This document shows positions 26,618 to 35,876 of a stretch of 64,000 nt of DNA, in pieces. The translations under genes and the position numbers were made by a program. The DNA is from Cyclobacterium sp. 1_MG-2023. GTDB taxonomy: Bacteria > Bacteroidota > Bacteroidia > Cytophagales > Cyclobacteriaceae. Numbering within the stretch: position 1 is the first letter of the stretch; each line of letters opens with the position of its first letter. Under the pieces are notes generated by a model. It was not told where the DNA came from. It saw only the letters and a program-made list of their open reading frames with translations, and ran no database searches. The DNA lies in contig NZ_JAUOPC010000004.1 in the NCBI RefSeq assembly GCF_030546805.1, positions 62,001-126,000 on the forward strand. Reading direction: 5' to 3'.

Positions 26618-27229
26618 ATGGACTGGCAAGAATCTACAAAAAATAAAATGTTAAGGTTGGAATTGCCCACCGACCCAAGATGGGTAGACATTGCAAGCAT
26701 TAGTTTGGAAGCCATTTTAGTGGATCATGCTTATTGTGAACAAAAAGCAGCTTCTTCTTGCATCTCCCTGATCATTAAATTCCCGGAATTCGATGAAATG
26801 GTGGATGTGCTTTCCCTTGTGGTTGCAGAAGAATGGCAGCACTTTGAATCTGTAATGCAGCAAATTAGAAAGCGTGGATTTAAATTTGGTTTCCCTAGGA
26901 AGGACAATTATGTAGTTCAACTTCAGTCTTTTGTTCGCAAGGGAGGGAGTAGAAAAGACCAGGTGTCAGAGTTGCTATTGATGAATGCACTCATTGAAGC
27001 CCGGTCTTGTGAGCGTTTCAAACTGTTATCTAAAAACCTTGAGGATGAAGAGTTATCTGCTTTTTATCATGAGCTTATGATATCCGAAGCAGGGCATTAT
27101 GTCAACTTTATCCAGTTGGCAAAAAAATATCAGGACCCTGAAAAGGTGGAACGGCGTTGGCAAGAGTGGTTAAACCATGAAAAGAACGTGATGAAAGACC
27201 TGGAGGTAAGGGGTGACCGAATGCATTAA
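26618..27229 (+). CDS. miaE: tRNA-(ms2io6A37) hydroxylase
   Basis: 203 residues of a ferritin-like four-helix bundle with carboxylate-bridged di-iron ligands: Glu in V-D-H-A-Y-C-E-Q-K, the E-E-W-Q-H-F motif, Glu in A-L-I-E-A-R-S-C-E-R, and S-E-A-G-H-Y near the C-terminus. MiaE hydroxylates the isopentenyl group of ms2i6A at position 37 of tRNAs reading U-starting codons. It is last in a likely lpxK-porin-miaE operon. Confidence 0.93.
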   Translation: MDWQESTKNKMLRLELPTDPRWVDIASISLEAILVDHAYCEQKAASSCISLIIKFPEFDEMVDVLSLVVAEEWQHFESVMQQIRKRGFKFGFPRKDNYVVQLQSFVRKGGSRKDQVSELLLMNALIEARSCERFKLLSKNLEDEELSAFYHELMISEAGHYVNFIQLAKKYQDPEKVERRWQEWLNHEKNVMKDLEVRGDRMH

Positions 27230-27462
27230 TGGCCAATAAGCTGGTTAAGTGTATTATTAACTGTATTCAATGATGGGGTTGGTCTTTGGTTTTGGTACTG
27301 CAATGCTCATAGTTTGTCCAGAGAATTGCTAAAAGAGATGGAAGGCTTGCCTTGTTAAAAACAATTAAAAATCTTTGATTTCTTTTTATGAAGTGTATTT
27401 ATAGTTAATATTAATGTCAAAGACGGGAATAAAATTAATTATTGCCCACATACGGACAATCC

Positions 27463-28707
27463 ATGAATTTGCTCGAAAATATAAGAGAGGCATTTAGATC
27501 AGTTAAATCTAATTTGCTGAGGACCATTCTAACAGGTTTGATCATTGCCATTGGTATCACCTCATTGGTGGGTATGTTAACGGCCATTGATGCCATGAAG
27601 GCCCAAATAGAGGACAGCTTATCCGGGTTTGGTGCCAATAATTTTGATGTTAGAAGCAAAGGTTTTTCAGGAGGCAGGGCAAGGTCCTCAGGCATTGCAC
27701 CCAAAAATTATCCAAATATAACTTATAGGGAGGCCACTGAATTTAAAGAGAAGTACAATGAAAGAGGGGTCTCATCGATTACTACCTTTGTTTCCGGTTC
27801 TGCTGAAGTAAAGAAAGGGTCAAAGAAAACCAATCCCAACAGTCGAATAATTGGAGGTGATGAAAATTATTTTTTAATCAAAGGAGTGGCCATAGAAAAA
27901 GGTAGGAATTTCAGCAACGTGGAATTGTCATATGGAAATAATGTTTGTGTGATAGGAACTGAAATACAGCAAACACTTTTTGAAGATACAGAAGATCCGA
28001 TCAATCAATACATCTCATTTTACGGAAGGCGATACACCATTGTGGGAATCATGGAAAAGCAAGGTGGTGTTGGTGGTGACTCGGGAGCAGATAGGGCCAT
28101 AATTATACCCATTCTTAATGCAAGAAATCTAGATAGCAGAGGGAGTTTTCGCTATACCATTACCATTGCTGGGCAAGATCCTTTGAGGTTACAATATGTA
28201 ATGGGGCAAGCGACAGGTATCATGCGGGCCATAAGAGAAGATGGTGTGGGTATGGAAGATTCATTTGAGGTGGTCAAATCTCAGACTTTAGGCGAAAGCC
28301 TTGAAGAAATTGCCGGGTACCTTAGGATTGGAGGATTTGGAATTGGCTTTATTACTTTATTGGGAGCTTCTATTGGCTTAATGAATATCATGCTTGTTTC
28401 TGTTACTGAAAGAACTCGAGAAATTGGGATTAGAAAAGCCATGGGGGCCACCCCGCTTCGGATTCGTCAACAATTTCTTATAGAAGCCATAGTAATTTGT
28501 GTCTTGGGAGGAATTCTAGGTGTGATCATGGGGATTGGGATCGGCAATATTGTAGGAAATACTGTAGGGCCAGGTGGTTTTCTTGTTCCTTGGGTGTGGA
28601 TTATTTTTTCCTTTGTTGTTTGTATTGTGGTAGGTTTGGTCTCCGGGATTTTACCTGCTTACAAGGCCAGCAAGCTTGACCCCATAGAATCTCTCAGGTA
28701 CGAATAA
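27463..28707 (+). CDS. ABC transporter permease (MacB/FtsX family)
   Basis: From the ATG at 27463 the protein has 414 residues. Topology is that of MacB-type permeases: TM1 (about residues 15-40), a large periplasmic MacB_PCD domain, then the FtsX domain with three C-terminal TM helices and the R-T-R-E-I-G-I-R-K-A-M-G-A signature. A TTG at 27442 is less likely as a start. There is no ATPase gene beside it, so the nucleotide-binding partner must be elsewhere. It probably works in lipoprotein or peptide export or envelope stress. It precedes a GMC oxidoreductase gene by 11 bases. Confidence 0.9.
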   Translation: MNLLENIREAFRSVKSNLLRTILTGLIIAIGITSLVGMLTAIDAMKAQIEDSLSGFGANNFDVRSKGFSGGRARSSGIAPKNYPNITYREATEFKEKYNERGVSSITTFVSGSAEVKKGSKKTNPNSRIIGGDENYFLIKGVAIEKGRNFSNVELSYGNNVCVIGTEIQQTLFEDTEDPINQYISFYGRRYTIVGIMEKQGGVGGDSGADRAIIIPILNARNLDSRGSFRYTITIAGQDPLRLQYVMGQATGIMRAIREDGVGMEDSFEVVKSQTLGESLEEIAGYLRIGGFGIGFITLLGASIGLMNIMLVSVTERTREIGIRKAMGATPLRIRQQFLIEAIVICVLGGILGVIMGIGIGNIVGNTVGPGGFLVPWVWIIFSFVVCIVVGLVSGILPAYKASKLDPIESLRYE

Positions 28708-28718
28708 ATGATTTAAGA

Positions 28719-30407
28719 ATGAAAAGTAATACGTTTGATGCCATCGTTATTGGCTCAGGAATTAGCGGCGGTTGGGCAGCAAAAGAATTATGTGAGAAAG
28801 GGCTTAAAACCCTAGTACTGGAAAGAGGAAGAAATGTAAGACACAAGGAAGATTACCCAACCATGCATACCCCACCCTGGGAATTTCCATTGCGGGGTCG
28901 ATTGTCTCTCAAGCTTAAACAAGAGAACCCTATTGTTTCCAGATGTTATGCCTTTAAAGACGATGCAGATCATTTTTTTGTAAAGGATAACGAACACCCC
29001 TACATTCAAGACAAACCTTTTGACTGGATTCGAGGATATCAAGTTGGGGGTAAATCTTTACTTTGGGCCAGGCAGGTTCAGAGATGGAGTAAATACGATT
29101 TTGAGGGCCCCGGAAGAGATGGGTTTGCGGTTGACTGGCCTATACGGTATGAAGACATAGCACCCTGGTACAGTTATGTAGAGCATTTTATTGGTGTGAG
29201 TGGCAATAAAGATGGATTGGATACTTTGCCTGACGGGGAGTTTTTACCTCCTTGGGAAATGAATAAGGTGGAAAAAACAATTCAGGAAAAAGTAAATGCA
29301 GCCTATTCGGATAGGAAATTTGTTATAGGCAGGTGTGCTCATCTCACCAAGCCGGCAGCGCATCACCAAGCTCAAGGTAGAGGTCAGTGCATGGCAAGAA
29401 GTTTGTGCCAAAGGGGCTGCCCTTTTGGTGCATATTTTAGTTCAAATTCCTCCACTTTGCCTGCTGCAGAAGCTACCGGAAATCTTACCATCAAACCTCA
29501 TGCAGTGGTTCATTCAATCATTTATGATGATGCCAAAAGTAAAGTGACAGGGGTAAGGGTAATAAATGCTGAAACAATGGAAACCACCGAGTATTATGCC
29601 AAGGTTGTTTTTGTAAATGCTTCAGCATTAAACTCCAACCTTATTTTACTTAATTCAAAATCCAAAAGATTTCCCAATGGCTTGGGGAATGACAATGGGC
29701 TCCTTGGGACACATATAGCCTTTCACAACTACCGGGGAACTCTTTCAGCAAAGATGGATGGATTTATGGATGACTATTATTATGGCCGCAGACCCACAGC
29801 CATCATGATGCCCAACTTTAGAAATGTAAAGAAACAAGAAATGGATTTTCTGAGGGGATATATGACCTTTTATTCCGCAGGAAGAGGAGGTTGGGGTAAT
29901 GCAAGAAATGAAGCCTTCGGTCCCGGATTTAAAGAAGCCAACTCAGAAGCAGGGCCTTGGAGAGTTTTCATGATGATGCAAGGGGAAACAATTCCTAAGC
30001 CTGAAAACAGGGTATACCTGGATGATGAGTTGAAAGATAAATGGGGCATGCCTCAACTAAGAGTGGATGTTGGGTATGACAAAAATGATGATTTGTCTGT
30101 TAAAGATTTTTTGAATCAAGGGGCAGAAATGCTTGAAAAAGCAGGCTGCAAGGATATCAAACAAAATGACAGTGACCGGGCACCGGGGCTGGATATTCAT
30201 GAAATGGGAGGGGTTAGAATGGGTAAAGATCCGGAGACATCCTTGCTGGGAAAATACCATCAAATGCATGCCTGTCCAAATGTGTATGTTACTGATGGGG
30301 CCTCCATGACTTCTACAGGAACCCAAAATCCAAGTCTGACTTATATGGCTTTTACAGCCAGGGCAGTGGATCATGCCGTCAAAGCGCTAAAAAGAAAAGA
30401 TTTATAA
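28719..30407 (+). CDS. GMC-family oxidoreductase
   Basis: 562 residues of the glucose-methanol-choline flavoprotein family. The N-terminal FAD-binding Rossmann motif is G-S-G-I-S-G-G (residues about 12-18), with the acidic end of strand 2 in V-L-E-R-G. The FAD-contact motif is seen in W-A-R-Q-V-Q-R-W. Near the C-terminus, H-E-M-G-G-V-R-M-G and T-Q-N-P-S-L-T-Y-M-A form the active-site region. It belongs to the group common in Bacteroidota that oxidises sugars or polyols, often with a separate small subunit; none is adjacent here. No signal peptide is visible. Confidence 0.9.
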   Translation: MKSNTFDAIVIGSGISGGWAAKELCEKGLKTLVLERGRNVRHKEDYPTMHTPPWEFPLRGRLSLKLKQENPIVSRCYAFKDDADHFFVKDNEHPYIQDKPFDWIRGYQVGGKSLLWARQVQRWSKYDFEGPGRDGFAVDWPIRYEDIAPWYSYVEHFIGVSGNKDGLDTLPDGEFLPPWEMNKVEKTIQEKVNAAYSDRKFVIGRCAHLTKPAAHHQAQGRGQCMARSLCQRGCPFGAYFSSNSSTLPAAEATGNLTIKPHAVVHSIIYDDAKSKVTGVRVINAETMETTEYYAKVVFVNASALNSNLILLNSKSKRFPNGLGNDNGLLGTHIAFHNYRGTLSAKMDGFMDDYYYGRRPTAIMMPNFRNVKKQEMDFLRGYMTFYSAGRGGWGNARNEAFGPGFKEANSEAGPWRVFMMMQGETIPKPENRVYLDDELKDKWGMPQLRVDVGYDKNDDLSVKDFLNQGAEMLEKAGCKDIKQNDSDRAPGLDIHEMGGVRMGKDPETSLLGKYHQMHACPNVYVTDGASMTSTGTQNPSLTYMAFTARAVDHAVKALKRKDL

Positions 30408-30545
30408 TAAATGTTCGGTTGGTCAAAAATGGCCGATAGTATTATTTGATGGAAATCGGATAATTTATGATTTACAAAAAATTAAATTTAATTAGTTAAC
30501 TTACGGTTTAATTTTCTTTTTAACTAGCCTAATAAACAAAAAAAT

Positions 30546-32135
30546 ATGAAAAGAATACTGCTACTAAGCTTATTTCTGGCCGTAGGTGCCGGCTTTATGG
30601 CTTGTAATCCGGAAGAAACGAAGGAAGAAACAAGACCAAATATTATCTTTATCATGAGTGATGACCATGCCTATCAAGCCATCAGTGCTTATGGTCATGG
30701 ATTGAATGAAACGCCAAACATCGATAGGATAGCTAATGAGGGAGCCATTTTTCATAGAGCTACAGTAACCAATTCAATATGTGCCCCCAGTAGAGCCGTA
30801 ATGCTGACTGGAAAGCATAGCTTTATCAATGGAAAGGTTGATAATATCCAGCCATTTGATTGGAACCAAGATAATTTCCCTAAGTTGCTTCAAGCCAATG
30901 GTTACCAAACAGCCATGATTGGTAAGATACATATGGATGGTCTGCCACAAGGTTTTGATTTTTCTATGGTACTTCCCGGCCAAGGGCATTATTATAACCC
31001 CGATTTCCTTATTAATGGGGAGAAAAAACGCATAGAAGGCTATTGTACTGATATTATAACAGATGCCGCTTTAAACTGGTTAAAGAATGACAGAAAAGAG
31101 GAAGAGCCATTTCTATTGCTTTACCATCAAAAAGCACCACATAGAAACTGGAAGCCTGCACAGAAATATTTGACTTTATATGATGATGTAACCTTTGACC
31201 CTCCGGCAAATTTCTTTGATGATTACGAAGGTAGAGGAACAGCGGCCAAGACGCAAGAAATGGAGATTGATGGCCATGCGCGATGGGGCCATGATTTCAA
31301 GTTTCAATTTGACCCTACCAATGGAGATACCACTTGGTTGGTAAATCAGTTGAAGCGATTGAATCCGGAACAGTTAGCAGACTGGCTGGCAGCTTATGAA
31401 CCTAAAAACAAAGCCATGCGTGAGGCAAATCTCAGTGGTAAGGAATTGGCCTTGTGGAAATACAACCGATATATTAAGGATTACCTTAGGACAATCAAAT
31501 CTGTTGATGATGGAGTTGGTGAATTATTGGATTACCTAAAAGAGACCGGATTGGATGAAAATACTATTGTGGTGTATACTTCTGATCAGGGTTTTTACTT
31601 GGGTGAGCATGGCTGGTTTGACAAGAGATTTATGTATGAAGAATCTTTTAGAACACCCTTGTTAATGAAATACCCCAAGGAAATTAAAGCAGGAAGTAGT
31701 TTTGATCAATTGGTGCAAAACCTTGATTTTGCCCCTACCTTTTTAGATTATGCCGGAGTAGACATACCTGAGGAAATCCAGGGTGAATCTTTTAGAGATG
31801 TGGTCTCGGGAAAAACAGATGAGTTTAGAGATGCTGTTTATTATACCTACTATGAATACCCCGCTGAACACATGGTGAAGAGGCATTATGGGGTGTCTAC
31901 AAAACGTTATAAACTTATCCATTTTTACTATGATATTGATGAATGGGAATTGTATGATTTGGAAAAAGATCCTATGGAAATGCAAAGTGTGTACGATGAC
32001 CCAGCATATGCTGAAGTTCAAAAAATGATGCATGAAAAATTAGAAGAGGTTAGAAAGAAATATGGAGATAGTGATGAATTAAACAAGCATTATTTGGATG
32101 CTTATTTGGAGCATCGTGCCAAAAGAAACAGGTAA
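30546..32135 (+). CDS. Sulfatase, S1 family, lipoprotein
   Basis: 529 residues. A lipobox (GFMAC, Cys20) marks surface or periplasmic anchoring. The formylglycine site is C-A-P-S-R (Cys79), matching the C-x-P-S-R motif matured by an anaerobic- or FGE-type enzyme outside this window. Metal ligands are seen in M-S-D-D-H (Asp39-Asp40) and T-S-D-Q-G-F-Y-L-G-E-H-G. The overall sequence is like sulfatases acting on sulfated glycans such as iduronate or N-acetylglucosamine sulfates; the exact substrate is unknown. Marine polysaccharide use fits the other enzymes nearby. Confidence 0.93.
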   Translation: MKRILLLSLFLAVGAGFMACNPEETKEETRPNIIFIMSDDHAYQAISAYGHGLNETPNIDRIANEGAIFHRATVTNSICAPSRAVMLTGKHSFINGKVDNIQPFDWNQDNFPKLLQANGYQTAMIGKIHMDGLPQGFDFSMVLPGQGHYYNPDFLINGEKKRIEGYCTDIITDAALNWLKNDRKEEEPFLLLYHQKAPHRNWKPAQKYLTLYDDVTFDPPANFFDDYEGRGTAAKTQEMEIDGHARWGHDFKFQFDPTNGDTTWLVNQLKRLNPEQLADWLAAYEPKNKAMREANLSGKELALWKYNRYIKDYLRTIKSVDDGVGELLDYLKETGLDENTIVVYTSDQGFYLGEHGWFDKRFMYEESFRTPLLMKYPKEIKAGSSFDQLVQNLDFAPTFLDYAGVDIPEEIQGESFRDVVSGKTDEFRDAVYYTYYEYPAEHMVKRHYGVSTKRYKLIHFYYDIDEWELYDLEKDPMEMQSVYDDPAYAEVQKMMHEKLEEVRKKYGDSDELNKHYLDAYLEHRAKRNR

Positions 32136-32195
32136 TTTATGGAGTAAATTCTTCTTGTAACTAATTCAAAGTAAACCCTGTGAAAACCGAAATTG

Positions 32196-32227
32196 AAAAG
32201 GTATGGAACATTTGTTTCATACCTTTT
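32196..32227 (+). terminator. Intrinsic terminator after the sulfatase gene
   Basis: AAAAGGTATG-G-AAC and GTT-T-CATACCTTTT form a stem with one mismatch and a 4-base loop, running into a T tract on the plus strand, 61 bases after the sulfatase stop. Confidence 0.85.
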
Positions 32228-32795
32228 TTAGTACCAAAAGGAAGGTGTTTTTCCTTTTTAAAGGTAAAACTTAAGACAATTTTTTGGCACCATGTAGTGA
32301 ATTGAAAATAAATCAAAATCTTCCATAAATAAAGTTCGGAATTATAGCACCGAACGAAAGACATTTTTTACTTTCTCATTTTTGAAGCATTAAAAAGTAA
32401 TGCAACTAACAAATGAAAAAGTTCAAAATTATTCTTATCAGCATTTTTATGGCTATCCTTTTCCTTTCAGATTTGCTAATTTCCCAGGCCAATTGGGATC
32501 CGTTAAAGAAAAGCTCTTCCTCAGGGTTTATTAAGATTGAAGCTCATACAATCTTTTATTTCAATAAGATCAGTTTCCCGAAACTTCTACACTAGTCAAT
32601 TGGCTTTGTTATTACCAACCTATTTCTTTATCTACCTAATAAAATGCTGTAATGAGCCTTTAAATGAAGTTTTTAGTACCAAATTATTATGGTGGAGCAT
32701 TGAAAAACATTTTTTATTATAAAAATTTATTATGCATATTTAGCTTTGGAAAAAATATTGTTTGTAAAATAATCTTTTAGTAAAGCTAATTAGCT
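32228..32795. other. AT-rich gene-poor stretch
   Basis: 568 bases before the TolB/AraC regulator. The content is AT-rich, with a 6-bp inverted repeat GTTCGG / CCGAAC around 32333-32354 and one short candidate ORF (32413-32595). I see no RNA gene and no clear promoter. Confidence 0.5.
32413..32595 (+). CDS. Candidate small secreted peptide or gene remnant
   Basis: 60 codons starting with a convincing signal-type sequence (Lys-rich start, hydrophobic core to about residue 25) but followed by low-complexity AT-driven residues. It may be the 5' end of a decayed gene. No family recognised. Confidence 0.22.
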   Translation: MKKFKIILISIFMAILFLSDLLISQANWDPLKKSSSSGFIKIEAHTIFYFNKISFPKLLH

Positions 32796-34592
32796 ATGGG
32801 TGAAATTCCTGAAAGTAAAATCATAGAAGACAAATCTATTGTGGTGTTGCCATTTGTGAACATGAGCAACGATCAAGAAAATGAGTATTTTAGTGATGGT
32901 ATTACGGAAGAAATAATCAATGCATTAACAAAAGTAGAAGGACTCAAAGTGATCGCCAGAACCTCTTCTTTTGCATTTAAGGGAAAGAATCTGGATGTAA
33001 GGGAAATTGGCCAACAACTTGGAGTAGCCAATATTCTTGAAGGAAGTGTAAGGAAGGTATCAGATCGCGTTCGTATTACCGCACAGTTGATTAATGCCAA
33101 AAATGGACTGCATTATTGGTCCAAGAATTTTGACCGGCAAATGCAGGATATTTTTGCTTTGCAGGATGAAATCAGCCTGCTAATTGCGGACCAAATACGA
33201 GAGAATTTTGGGCATTTGGTGATCAAGGATCATTTGATTCAAGCTTCAACACGTAGTGTTTCTGCCTATGAACACTATTTAAAAGGGCGTTATCACCAAC
33301 TTCAATGGACCCCCGACTCTTTTAAACAAGCCATCGAGCAATACGATGCAGCCATTGCAAAAGACCCTGAATTTGCCAAGGCTTATTATGGGAATTTACA
33401 ATGTTATGGTTTATTGGCCATTTGGGGCTTTATGCCTGCCGAAGAAGCAATGGGCAAAGCCATAGACAATTTTATTATTGCCAAGGAATTGGATACTGAA
33501 CTCCCCGAATACCCCATGTCATTTGTAGGACGAACCTTGTGGAAGGAATGGGATTATAAGGGGGGCTATGAGTACATTAATCAAACCCTGGCTATGAATC
33601 CCAAACATACGGATGCATTAGAGGCCATGGCAGAACTGCTTATTGCCTTGGGCTATTTTGATCAAGCCGAATTATTTGTGAAAAAAGCCTTAGAAGTGGA
33701 TCCATTGTCTCCAAATCATCACTTTACCATGGCCAATGTTTTTTATTTAAAGCAAGCTTATGATATTGCTTTGCATTATATTGAAAAAGCCTTGCGAATC
33801 AACCCTCAATTTGACCTTGCCTTAAGGTTAAAGGTGAATGTGCTTGTTTTGCTGGGCAAAGAGGAAGAGGTTAAAGAATTGGCTGAAAAATTTGAGGAAA
33901 AAGAATTGATCAACCTGCTTTTTGCAATTATCAATAAGAAAATAGCACAGATTCCTAAAGAATTTTTGGATCAATGGGAAAGCTTGGAAAATGAGGAAGG
34001 GGAAATAACGCCCTATAAATTATTTATTCTAGCCAATGGTAATTGCCCGGAAGCAGCCTTTAAGTTGTTAAAAAGCGGAATTGAGTTGCGTAGAGCGCAA
34101 TTAATGAATTATAGATACGAACCCTTTTTGCAAAGCTTGAAAGAAATTGAAGGATTTGAGAACTTGCATCAGGCCAACTTTAGCTTGACTGGAAATGAAG
34201 AGTGGTTTGCCAAGGAGAAGCCATCCCAAATATTGGATGAAAAAGAAGCGGATTTGATGAAGGAAAAGTTAATTAGGTATTTTGAAAAGGAGAAACCTTT
34301 CTTAGACCCCCAACTAAACTTAAACGCTCTTGGGAGTAAACTGGAACTTCATCCCAATAAATTGTCCTATTTAATTAATGATAAACTTCAAGCCAATTTC
34401 AATGAATATGTGAACAATTACCGATTAAATTATTTCAAAAAGATTGCGATTAATCCACGTTTTAATCACCTAACGCTGCTTGCACTGGCATATGATAGTG
34501 GTTTTAACTCCAAGACAGTTTTTAACTCTTTTTTCAAAACAAAAGAAGGAGTCACCCCAAGTGCTTGGTTGAAAAAGGCCAAAGCGGAATAA
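32796..34592 (+). CDS. TolB-like/TPR/AraC-type HTH regulator
   Basis: 598 residues with three parts. Residues about 15-145 are a TolB/FlgO-like amino domain of the adenylate-cyclase-associated type (S-I-V-V-L-P-F-V-N-M-S, Y-F-S-D-G-I-T-E-E-I, and R-T-S-S-F-A-F-K-G). Residues about 165-370 are TPR repeats (A-x-x-x-Y-P/D-A-I-A-K-D-P-E-F-A-K-A). The last 110 residues contain an AraC-type helix-turn-helix (L-N-A-L-G-S-K-L-E-L-H-P-N-K-L-S-Y-L and the V-N-N-Y-R-L-N-Y-F-K-K segment). There is no transmembrane segment, so it is probably a cytoplasmic transcription factor. The next gene, a Vat-like acetyltransferase, may be its target. Confidence 0.88.
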   Translation: MGEIPESKIIEDKSIVVLPFVNMSNDQENEYFSDGITEEIINALTKVEGLKVIARTSSFAFKGKNLDVREIGQQLGVANILEGSVRKVSDRVRITAQLINAKNGLHYWSKNFDRQMQDIFALQDEISLLIADQIRENFGHLVIKDHLIQASTRSVSAYEHYLKGRYHQLQWTPDSFKQAIEQYDAAIAKDPEFAKAYYGNLQCYGLLAIWGFMPAEEAMGKAIDNFIIAKELDTELPEYPMSFVGRTLWKEWDYKGGYEYINQTLAMNPKHTDALEAMAELLIALGYFDQAELFVKKALEVDPLSPNHHFTMANVFYLKQAYDIALHYIEKALRINPQFDLALRLKVNVLVLLGKEEEVKELAEKFEEKELINLLFAIINKKIAQIPKEFLDQWESLENEEGEITPYKLFILANGNCPEAAFKLLKSGIELRRAQLMNYRYEPFLQSLKEIEGFENLHQANFSLTGNEEWFAKEKPSQILDEKEADLMKEKLIRYFEKEKPFLDPQLNLNALGSKLELHPNKLSYLINDKLQANFNEYVNNYRLNYFKKIAINPRFNHLTLLALAYDSGFNSKTVFNSFFKTKEGVTPSAWLKKAKAE

Positions 34593-34693
34593 TAACAAGT
34601 TGGGAAGCAATAGGTATCACATTATAATTCAGAACGCAACAGTAGATGTAATGGCTCACATTTGTTCGGAAATATTTATCTAACTATTGTATT

Positions 34694-35338
34694 ATGAGAA
34701 CGAATCCATTACCAGGTCCGGATAAAAATGAATCCTTTCCTTTATTGAATCACAACAAACTGTGTTTCTTAAAGAATATCATCACCAACCCTAATATAGA
34801 GGTAGGGGATTACACCTATTATGATGATTTAGAGGATGTTTACAATTTTGAAAAAAATGTCAAGTATCATTTCGATTTTATTGGGGACAAATTAATAATC
34901 GGTAAATTTTGTATGATCGCCTCCGGTGTTTCATTTATCATGAATGGGGGGAATCACCTCAGTACTTCTATTTCAGCCTATCCCTTTGCTATTTTTGGTC
35001 ATGGCTGGGAAAAAGCCATGAAAGGAAAAAGCTACCCATACAAAGGAGATACCATTGTAGGCAATGACGTTTGGTTAGGTCATAACGTAAAGGTTATGCC
35101 TGGGGTAAAAATCGGTGATGGAGCCATTATTGCTAGTCATTCGGTGGTAACGGCTGACGTTTCCCCCTATGCTATTGTTGGTGGAAATCCTGCTAAATTA
35201 ATTCGAAAAAGATTTTCTGACAGCAGTATAAGCAGCTTACTTGATATAAAATGGTGGAATTGGCCCATTCAAAAAATCACGGATCATGCGCACCTTTTAA
35301 CAGGTGGCAATATAGAAGCATTTCTAAAACAGGTTTGA
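34694..35338 (+). CDS. Vat-like acyltransferase (xenobiotic acetyltransferase, left-handed beta-helix)
   Basis: 214 residues, the length of Vat streptogramin A acetyltransferases. The hexapeptide-repeat core (I-V-G-N-D-V-W-L-G-H-N-V, I-G-D-G-A-I-I) and the extended loop with the catalytic histidine in M-N-G-G-N-H are present, as is the P-Y-A-I-V-G-G-N-P-A-K motif. The family acetylates streptogramin A or chloramphenicol, but many environmental homologues have unknown acceptors. It follows the TolB/AraC regulator by 101 bases on the same strand. Confidence 0.88.
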   Translation: MRTNPLPGPDKNESFPLLNHNKLCFLKNIITNPNIEVGDYTYYDDLEDVYNFEKNVKYHFDFIGDKLIIGKFCMIASGVSFIMNGGNHLSTSISAYPFAIFGHGWEKAMKGKSYPYKGDTIVGNDVWLGHNVKVMPGVKIGDGAIIASHSVVTADVSPYAIVGGNPAKLIRKRFSDSSISSLLDIKWWNWPIQKITDHAHLLTGGNIEAFLKQV

Positions 35339-35464
35339 TTTAACGCTATACATGCATTCGGCTAGAGGAGCACTATGCGCTTACTTGCTTCAGGTTGATC
35401 AAGTAGCTAAATCCAAATTGCTATACAGTTAAATAAAAAAATATAGGCAATAGATTTGCTCTTT

Positions 35465-35495
35465 AAGCTTCGGGTAAAAACCTGAAGCTTTTTTT
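35465..35495 (+). terminator. Intrinsic terminator
   Basis: AAGCTTCGGGT (35465-35475) and ACCTGAAGCTT (35480-35490) form an 11-pair stem with one G-U pair and an AAAA loop, followed by T6. It probably ends the Vat-like transcript, 127 bases after its stop. Confidence 0.85.
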
Positions 35496-35522
35496 GTGCG
35501 GTATAGTAGTCCTTTCAATAAA

Positions 35523-35705
35523 CCCGGATTATGCAATCGTATTGGTGATGACTGTCCTGACCTTTCTCAGGGAATGTTGCAATCGCAAGAAAATTAGGCT
35601 GTTTGGAGGTTTTAGGATAGCACCGCTATGTGAAATTGAAAACAGCAACGAAGTGGTTGATTTTGAATCGATTTCAGCACGGAATAGAATGTCTATTGCA
35701 TTTAT
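35523..35705 (+). repeat. Dispersed repeat, copy 2
   Basis: About 183 bp matching the reverse complement of 2687-2878 throughout, including AATGTTGCAATCGCAAGAAA and GAAATTGAAAACAGCAACGA. It keeps both hairpins: TCCTGA-CCTTTC-TCAGG around 35555-35571 differs in sequence from copy 1 yet still pairs, and ATAGC-ACC-GCTAT around 35617-35629. The rest of the 538-bp gap before the TonB receptor gene holds the terminator at 35465 and a probable promoter at 35816. Confidence 0.8.
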
Positions 35706-35815
35706 CTGGTAAAACAGCCGCAGTAAAGAAGATTCCCCCTTAATCGAAGTATTTTTTTTTCTTACCAAAGAGGTTCACAATTATAAACTGGAACGATCTC
35801 TAGCCCCCTGCCTGC

Positions 35816-35823
35816 TACTTTTG
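35816..35823 (+). promoter_or_regulatory. Candidate -7 element of the TonB receptor gene
   Basis: TACTTTTG fits the Bacteroidota -7 consensus TAnnTTTG, 53 bases before the ATG of the receptor. No clear -33 element is seen. Confidence 0.4.
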
Positions 35824-35876
35824 AACCATAATTTTATTCACAAGTAGTTTTCGTATCAACCTTTAACTCATTTAAA

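Noticed and set aside
31743-32364. Antisense frames at and after the end of the sulfatase gene
   Set aside because: They overlap the sulfatase or its terminator and lack protein-like composition.
32760-32790. Two GTAAA motifs upstream of the TolB/AraC regulator
   Set aside because: The spacing is 16 bp, not 21, so it does not fit the phased arrays.
35494-35712. Reading frame through repeat copy 2
   Set aside because: It matches the non-coding repeat; the frame is not kept among copies, and the peptide has no domain.
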